From: Solirubrobacteraceae bacterium
GTDB taxonomy: Bacteria > Actinomycetota > Thermoleophilia > Solirubrobacterales > Solirubrobacteraceae
Direction of reading: 5' to 3'
Length of the DNA stretch: 9,943 nucleotides
Assembly (NCBI GenBank): GCA_030038955.1
Contig: JASHQV010000144.1
Span: forward strand, 1-9,943
A model generated the notes under the pieces. That model was not told where the DNA came from. It saw only the letters and a program-made list of their open reading frames with translations, and made no database searches. Each line of letters begins with the position of its first letter. The first letter of the stretch is position 1. The position numbers and the translations under genes are program-made. Shown piece after piece: positions 6,773 through 9,943 of this stretch.

Positions 6773-8035
6773 CTACGCGGCGTCGACCTGGTCGGTGTCC
6801 TTCTCGGCCAGCGCCTGGTGGGCCGGGAGGCCGCAGTACCGGGAGCCCGGCAGGGCCGCGTTCGGACAGCGCCGTCCGTTGGCGAGGATCGCCGCGCAGC
6901 GCCCCGAGGTCTCCTCGTCCTCGTAGCCGTGCTCGGCCTCCTCGGCCGCGAACTCGGTCTCCGAGCGGATGTCGATCCGCCAGCCGGTCAGCCGCGCCGC
7001 GAGGCGCGCGTTCTGCCCCTCGCGCCCGATCGCCAGCGACAGCTGGTCGTCGGGCACGATCACGGTCGCCTGCTTGGCCTCGTCGTCGACCAGCACCTCG
7101 CGCACGCGCGCGGGCGACAGCGCCTTCGCGACGAACCGGGCGGGCTCGTCGTTGTAGGGGATGATGTCGATCTTCTCGCCGCGCAGCTCGGACACGACCA
7201 TCCGCACGCGCGAGCCTCGCGGTCCCACGCAGGCGCCCACCGGGTCGACCCCGTCGACGTGCGAGACGACCGCGATCTTCGAGCGGTAGCCGGGCTCTCG
7301 TGCGACGCCCGTGATCTCGACGAGCCCGTCGGCGATCTCCGGCACCTCGAGCTCGAACAGCGACTTGATCAGCTCCGGGTCGCGGCGCGAGACGATGATC
7401 GACGGCCCCTTGGTCGAGTTCGACACGTCCTTGATCACCGCCTTGATCCGCTGCGAGTGGTCGTAGCGCTCGCCCTCCACCTGCTCTGACTTCGGCAGCA
7501 GCGCCTCGACCCGCTCGCGCAGCTGCACCAACGTGTAGCGCGAGTCGGACTGCTGCACGATCCCGGTGATCAGCTCGCCGACGCGATCGCGGTACTCCTC
7601 GAACATCATGTCGCGCTCGGCCTCCCGGATCCGCTGCAGGATCACCTGCTTGGCGGTCTGCGCCGCGATCCTCCCGAAGTCCTCGGGGGTGACGTCCTCG
7701 GTCTCGATCTGATCCTCATACTGCTTCAGCTTCTCGAGGTCGATCTCCGGCTCCGGCGGCTCGCGCATCTCGCCGGTCTCCGGGTCGACGGTCGGCTGCT
7801 GCTCCTCGGTCGCCTCGACCAGCAGCTGCTCCTCGAGCTCCGGCGGGATCTTCAGCTCCCAGACGCGGAAGTCGCCGGTCTCGCGGTCCATCTCCACTTT
7901 CGCGTAGGGGGCCGAGCCGGGCGTCTTCTTGTAGGCCGACAGGAGCGCATCCTCGAGCGCCTCCATCAGCTTCTCCTGCGAGATGTTCTTCTCGACGGCG
8001 AGGCCGCGAACGGCCTCCACGATCTCTCTTGACAT
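6773..8035 (-). CDS. nusA: Transcription termination/antitermination factor NusA with a Cys3-His tail
   Basis: Binds RNA polymerase and nascent RNA, modulating pausing, intrinsic termination and antitermination. The 420 residues comprise the N-terminal polymerase-binding domain (1 to about 148, including an acidic stretch at 65-118 before GRIAAQTAKQVILQRIREAE), the S1 domain (about 152-220), KH1 with GPRG at 271-274 and KH2 with GREG at 337-340. After KH2 an acidic linker (361-376) leads to an unusual tail with Cys380, Cys390, Cys401 and His406. This resembles small zinc-knuckle modules (CxxxxxxGxxC...GSxYCxxH) and is not part of the standard NusA core. The ATG at 8035 is 6 bp after the rimP stop; GGAG lies 11 nt upstream, rather distant. 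ylxR, the usual next gene, is absent. Confidence 0.96.
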   Translation of the reverse strand: MSREIVEAVRGLAVEKNISQEKLMEALEDALLSAYKKTPGSAPYAKVEMDRETGDFRVWELKIPPELEEQLLVEATEEQQPTVDPETGEMREPPEPEIDLEKLKQYEDQIETEDVTPEDFGRIAAQTAKQVILQRIREAERDMMFEEYRDRVGELITGIVQQSDSRYTLVQLRERVEALLPKSEQVEGERYDHSQRIKAVIKDVSNSTKGPSIIVSRRDPELIKSLFELEVPEIADGLVEITGVAREPGYRSKIAVVSHVDGVDPVGACVGPRGSRVRMVVSELRGEKIDIIPYNDEPARFVAKALSPARVREVLVDDEAKQATVIVPDDQLSLAIGREGQNARLAARLTGWRIDIRSETEFAAEEAEHGYEDEETSGRCAAILANGRRCPNAALPGSRYCGLPAHQALAEKDTDQVDAA

Positions 8036-8041
8036 GGCTAC

Positions 8042-8518
8042 TCAGTCTCCAGGTACGAGGTTGGAGCGGGCGATCTGCTCGTACGGGATCGAGACGATCC
8101 CGTCGGCGGCGGCGATCGTCACCTCACGCTCGGAGGCGCCGACGAGCTCGCCGGTGAGGGACTTGCGTCCCGCGGACTTGCGGTCCGCTCGGCATCCGGC
8201 CTCGCCGGACTGGACCGCGTCCGCGTCGTCCCGCTTGGCGTCGCGCAGTCGCACGCGAGCGCGGCGACCGAGGAAGCGGCTGAAGTGCGCGGGCTTGGTG
8301 AGCGGACGGTCCCGCCCCGGCGAGGAGACCTCCAGCGAGTAGCGCTCGCGGTAGTCGGTGAGCAGGCTCGAGACCCGCTCGCACAGCCCCAGCGTGACGC
8401 CATCCGGATGATCGATGAACAGCCGCACGGTCTCGCCCGAGAGGTCGGCCAGCAGCACCTCGACGTCGGGCGCCGCGTCCGCCAGCCGGGCCTCGATCTC
8501 CGCTTGCAAAGTGCTCAC
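8042..8518 (-). CDS. rimP: Ribosome maturation factor RimP
   Basis: Assists 30S assembly, binding pre-30S particles early. From the GTG at 8518 it is 158 residues and begins MSTLQAEIEARL, much like known RimP N-termini. LEVSSPGRDRPLTKPAHFSRFLG (62-84) is the family hallmark, and IPYEQIARSNLVPGD is the usual C-terminus. The start is fixed by GGAGGAG just upstream; in-frame TTG codons at 8530 and 8536 are less likely. The C-terminal SH3-like domain carries about 25 extra residues (94-120: charged, with a Cys and several Lys/Arg) between the RVRLRD and LTGELVG strands. The DNA there is palindromic. The gene leads the operon, as in many bacteria, and nusA follows after 6 bp. Confidence 0.94.
   Translation of the reverse strand: MSTLQAEIEARLADAAPDVEVLLADLSGETVRLFIDHPDGVTLGLCERVSSLLTDYRERYSLEVSSPGRDRPLTKPAHFSRFLGRRARVRLRDAKRDDADAVQSGEAGCRADRKSAGRKSLTGELVGASEREVTIAAADGIVSIPYEQIARSNLVPGD
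8172..8209. repeat. Two adjacent small palindromes inside the rimP insertion
   Basis: On the plus strand GCGGAC-TTGCG-GTCCGC (8172-8188) and TCCGGC-CTC-GCCGGA (8195-8209) are perfect 6-bp stems separated by 6 bp. Both fall in the stretch encoding residues that RimP relatives lack. The coincidence suggests a small palindromic insertion maintained in frame, though in GC-rich DNA short stems are not rare. Confidence 0.5.
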
Positions 8519-8521
8519 TGT

Positions 8522-8528
8522 CTCCTCC
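8522..8528 (-). promoter_or_regulatory. Shine-Dalgarno sequence for rimP
   Basis: GGAGGAG ends 3 nt before the GTG at 8518; its GGAGG core (8524-8528) has a 5-nt spacing. This is the strongest ribosome binding site in the window and decides the rimP start against the in-frame TTG codons further upstream. Confidence 0.8.
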
Positions 8529-8539
8529 AACGCCAAAAC

Positions 8540-8602
8540 TCATAAAAAAAAGCGGGCGCGCGCCCACTTCCGGTACTGCCGCCCCGGATCGCCCGAGGAC
8601 AT
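8540..8602 (-). other. Candidate 20-codon leader ORF overlapping the terminator
   Basis: An ATG at 8602, with AAGG 7 nt upstream (8610-8613), opens a 20-residue frame starting MSSGDPGRQYRKW. It runs through both arms of the terminator hairpin and stops at TGA (8540-8542) just after the T-tract, whose reading gives Phe-Phe-Leu(TTA). A ribosome reaching the second half would block the hairpin. No homology is recognised, and an open frame this short is expected by chance in GC-rich DNA, so coding status is uncertain. Confidence 0.22.
8544..8569 (-). terminator. Intrinsic terminator in the rimP-nusA leader (likely attenuator)
   Basis: Reading leftward, AAGTGGGC - GCGC - GCCCGCTT forms an 8-bp stem with one T-G wobble and a 4-nt loop. 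The T-run is 8 long (8551-8544), and its first two T pair with the AA. It is a classic rho-independent terminator. It sits only 25 bp before the rimP GTG, leaving no room for a promoter after it, so it most likely acts within the operon leader. It could also stop read-through from the TPR gene. An upstream CGGGCG (8590-8595) could pair with CGCCCG of the 3' arm as a weak antiterminator. Confidence 0.8.
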
Positions 8603-8619
8603 ACGAAAGCCTTGCGTCA

Positions 8620-8628
8620 AGCGTAGCA
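8620..8628 (-). promoter_or_regulatory. Possible extended -10 promoter element for the rimP-nusA operon
   Basis: TGC-TACGCT reads as an extended -10 (TGn + TAnnnT). No convincing -35 lies 16-18 bp upstream; TTCCCC near 8644-8651 is poor. The predicted start would be near 8613, giving a leader of about 95 nt that includes the terminator, but it would put the AAGG of the leader ORF at the extreme 5' end. A nearby TTGACG (8615-8620) has no -10 at a usable distance. Confidence 0.35.
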
Positions 8629-8651
8629 CCGGATCGGCGCCCCGGGGAATT

Positions 8652-8686
8652 CCTGCTCGCCGTCTGCGCGCACGCCTGCTCGCCGT
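8652..8686. repeat. 12-bp direct repeat pair upstream of the putative promoter
   Basis: CCTGCTCGCCGT occurs exactly at 8652-8663 and 8675-8686, a 23-bp period (about two helical turns). The pair lies just upstream of the putative -10 element on the operon's sense. It could be a tandem operator. The left copy overlaps two small palindromes (CCCCGGGG at 8640-8647 and GGAATTCC at 8646-8653). Confidence 0.5.
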
Positions 8687-8698
8687 GCACGTCACCGT

Positions 8699-8730
8699 CG
8701 GTGCCGCCGACTTTCGGTTCGGCGGCACCG
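8699..8730 (-). terminator. Strong hairpin downstream of the TPR gene (T-tract-less terminator candidate)
   Basis: CGGTGCCGCCGA and TCGGCGGCACCG are perfect 12-bp arms around an 8-nt loop, 42 bp after the TPR stop codon. No T-tract follows. Such GC-rich hairpins commonly end transcripts or protect 3' ends in high-GC actinobacteria. It probably separates the transglutaminase-TPR unit from the rimP operon. Confidence 0.55.
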
Positions 8731-8772
8731 GCCGGCCGGCTCAGCTGCCGGCCCGGCCCGCTAGGACCCGGG

Positions 8773-9138
8773 TCAGCTGCCCGCCCGGGCGCGAGCCTGG
8801 TCGCGGTAGCGGCGGTAGTCGCGCCGCGATGGCTGCATGCAGGCGGCCAGCGCCAGCGGCTGGCGCGCCTCGGCGTGGCGCCCCAGCAGCTGCAGGCAGC
8901 GACCGAGGCAGAAGAGGGCGTAGTCGTTGGTCGGCGCGCGCTCCACGATCGCCGCGAACTCGCCCGCGGCCTGCTCGTAGCGCTGCGTCAGGAACAGCGC
9001 CCGCCCGAGCGCCTCGCGGATCGAGGTCTGCCCCGGCGCGAGGTCACGGGCTCTGCTGAGCGGCACCGCGGCCTGATGGTTGTGCCCGGCCTCGAGTAGC
9101 TGCGTGCCGCGCGTGAACAGCTCGTAGACATCGTCCAT
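8773..9138 (-). CDS. Small TPR-repeat protein
   Basis: A 121-residue soluble protein, all helical by appearance, with about three tetratricopeptide repeats: ELFTRGTQLLEAGHNHQAAVPLSRARDLAP (6-35), an SIREALGRALFLTQRYEQAAGEFAAIVERAP stretch (39-69), and YALFCLGRCLQLLGRHAEARQPLALAACMQP (73-103). TPRs mediate protein-protein contacts; the partner is unknown. There is no signal peptide or membrane segment. The ATG at 9138 is preceded by GAGG at 5-nt spacing, overlapping the stop of the transglutaminase gene (TGAGG). The 7-bp gap indicates one transcription unit, so a function alongside the membrane transglutaminase is a reasonable inference. The C-terminus is Arg-rich (RRDYRRYRDQARARAGS). Confidence 0.88.
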   Translation of the reverse strand: MDDVYELFTRGTQLLEAGHNHQAAVPLSRARDLAPGQTSIREALGRALFLTQRYEQAAGEFAAIVERAPTNDYALFCLGRCLQLLGRHAEARQPLALAACMQPSRRDYRRYRDQARARAGS

Positions 9139-9145
9139 CGCTGCC

Positions 9146-9943
9146 TCAGTGTAAGCGCCGCTCCGGGCCGCTCCCGGGCGTCGCCGGGACGCGCCGCGGG
9201 GGCAGCGCGAACAGCGCGAGCGCCCACCCGAACGGCCCCAGCCCCTCTCGTAGCTGGCGTCTCAACGCCCGTCGCTGCTCGCTCGTCGGCAGTGGTGCAG
9301 CACCGCCGAAGCGACTCAACCGCAGGCGGTGCACGTACTCCGCGGCGTCCGGGGAGTCGGCGAAGCGACGCTCCAGCGCGCTCAGCGTCACCGCGGGCGA
9401 CAGCGGGCGGCCGCTGCGGGCAAACGCCCGCTCGAGCTCCGCCAGCAGGCCCTCCGCGGTGGCCGACCGTCGCCACCGCAGCGTCGCCACCCCCAGCCCC
9501 AGCGCGAGCACGACCAGCGCGACGATCACAGCCGCCGGCAGGTTGGGGGGGCGGCTCGCGCGGGCGCGAGCCGCCCCCCGCCCGCTGGTCGCCGTGCTCC
9601 GGTTGCGGGCGTGGTCGTGGCTGCGGCCGAGCCGGTCGCGCCCGGATCCCGTCCCCCCGCTGATCGCAGGCTCGATCGGCGCCACCTGGCTGGCCGGCAG
9701 CGCGACGTGCCCAGCCAGCGCCGGGTCGGCCGCCGGCGTCGGGTCGAACGTGACCCAGCCGTAGCCCGCGAACCAAGCCTCCACCCAGCTGTGCGCATCG
9801 ACGTCGGAGACCACGTAGGAGCGGGTGGCGGGATCGTAGGTTCCGGTCGTGAAGCCCGCGGCGACGCGGGCGGGAATCCCTTCCATCCGCAGCAGCAGTG
9901 CCATCGCGCCGGCGAACTGCTGGCAGTAGCCCTCGTGGCTGTC
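9146..9943 (-). CDS. Transglutaminase-like membrane protein with DUF4129-type tail, 5' end cut by window edge
   Basis: The C-terminal 265 residues of a larger protein; the frame is open to the window edge, so the internal ATG at 9904 is not the start. In fragment numbering, the transglutaminase-like core has the triad Cys7 (GYCQQFA), His51 (DAHSWVE) and Asp67 (TFDPTP). A low-complexity Gly/Arg/Ser/Ala linker follows, then one membrane helix (LPAAVIVALVVLALGLGVATL) and a C-terminal segment resembling DUF4129 (AEGLLAELERAF ... YVHRLRLSRFG). Complete family members normally begin with several membrane helices (DUF3488/TgpA type), expected beyond the window. The core probably faces outward and may act as a protease or crosslinking enzyme; the substrate is unknown. 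These genes often neighbour MoxR ATPase and DUF58 genes, not visible here. Confidence 0.9.
   Translation of the reverse strand, partial: DSHEGYCQQFAGAMALLLRMEGIPARVAAGFTTGTYDPATRSYVVSDVDAHSWVEAWFAGYGWVTFDPTPAADPALAGHVALPASQVAPIEPAISGGTGSGRDRLGRSHDHARNRSTATSGRGAARARASRPPNLPAAVIVALVVLALGLGVATLRWRRSATAEGLLAELERAFARSGRPLSPAVTLSALERRFADSPDAAEYVHRLRLSRFGGAAPLPTSEQRRALRRQLREGLGPFGWALALFALPPRRVPATPGSGPERRLH
9546..9579. repeat. 15-bp perfect inverted repeat inside the transglutaminase gene
   Basis: GGGGGGCGGCTCGCG (9546-9560) and CGCGAGCCGCCCCCC (9565-9579) are exact reverse complements around a 4-nt loop. It lies in the codons of the low-complexity linker just before the membrane helix. It includes a run of 7 G (9545-9551), prone to slippage or sequencing error; the frame is intact on both sides as given. 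Confidence 0.8.

Noticed and set aside
6762..6776. 5-bp stem-loop (GTAGA/TCTAC) across the nusA stop codon
   Set aside because: Stem too short, no T-tract, readily expected by chance.
5787..6926. Plus-strand open frame (379 codons) opposite infB and nusA
   Set aside because: Spans two oppositely oriented real genes, translates to Arg/Ala/Leu-rich sequence and shows no family signal.
8615..8620. TTGACG as a -35 promoter box for rimP
   Set aside because: No TAnnnT-like -10 at 16-19 bp downstream; the nearest candidate (TATGTC) is only 11 bp away.
8540..8728. 62-codon minus-strand frame covering the intergenic region upstream of rimP
   Set aside because: Begins inside the hairpin, has no ribosome binding site and no recognisable sequence; only the internal 20-codon part has a plausible start and is reported separately.
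8519..8772. A tRNA (such as the initiator tRNA gene that precedes rimP in E. coli) or a known riboswitch upstream of rimP
   Set aside because: No cloverleaf, T-loop consensus or recognisable riboswitch core is seen; only the hairpins, repeats and short ORF described.
1..9943. Mobile elements, CRISPR arrays, defence or toxin-antitoxin genes
   Set aside because: No transposase, integrase, regular spacer repeats or att-like duplications were found; the region is a conserved housekeeping operon with even composition.

Overview
The window is high-GC DNA (roughly 70% by eye) with every credible gene on the minus strand. It carries most of a nusA/infB-type operon, which in bacteria groups transcription, translation-initiation and ribosome-maturation factors. 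The protein sequences, GTG/TTG start codons, many 4-bp start/stop overlaps and the placing of an NrnA-like phosphoesterase between rbfA and truB suggest an actinobacterium. The NusA, RibF and RimP sequences look most like the deep-branching class Thermoleophilia (Solirubrobacterales/Gaiellales type). That assignment is from memory of the families, not from a search.

Right-hand region (9943 to 8773, read leftward): the C-terminal part of a membrane-anchored transglutaminase-like protein with a DUF4129-type tail, cut by the window edge, then a small TPR protein 7 bp downstream. A 12-bp perfect hairpin (8699-8730) follows and probably ends that transcription unit.

Intergenic control region (8519-8772, 254 bp, the only sizeable non-coding stretch): in transcription order it holds the hairpin, a 12-bp direct repeat (23-bp period), a possible extended -10 element, a 20-codon candidate leader ORF, and a textbook intrinsic terminator (8-bp stem, 4-nt loop, T-tract) only 25 bp before the rimP start. 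A terminator inside the leader of an operon encoding NusA, a termination factor, suggests attenuation and possible autoregulation.

Main operon (8518 to 1, read leftward): rimP - nusA - infB - ylxP (DUF503) - rbfA - nrnA-like DHH phosphoesterase - truB - ribF - rpsO - peroxiredoxin (cut by the left edge). Gaps are 0-37 bp and three junctions overlap. RimP, RbfA, S15 and TruB serve 30S and tRNA maturation, IF-2 serves initiation, NusA serves elongation/termination, the DHH enzyme degrades nano-RNA or cyclic dinucleotides, RibF makes FMN/FAD, and the peroxiredoxin removes peroxide.

Departures from the usual operon: no ylxR or ylxQ between nusA and infB; a Cys3-His putative zinc-knuckle tail on NusA; a palindrome-rich insertion in RimP; a shortened adenylyltransferase loop in RibF; and a peroxiredoxin translationally overlapped with rpsO, where pnp is often found. 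I see no mobile element, CRISPR array, tRNA or rRNA. The possibly new biology is concentrated in the rimP leader and the NusA tail.
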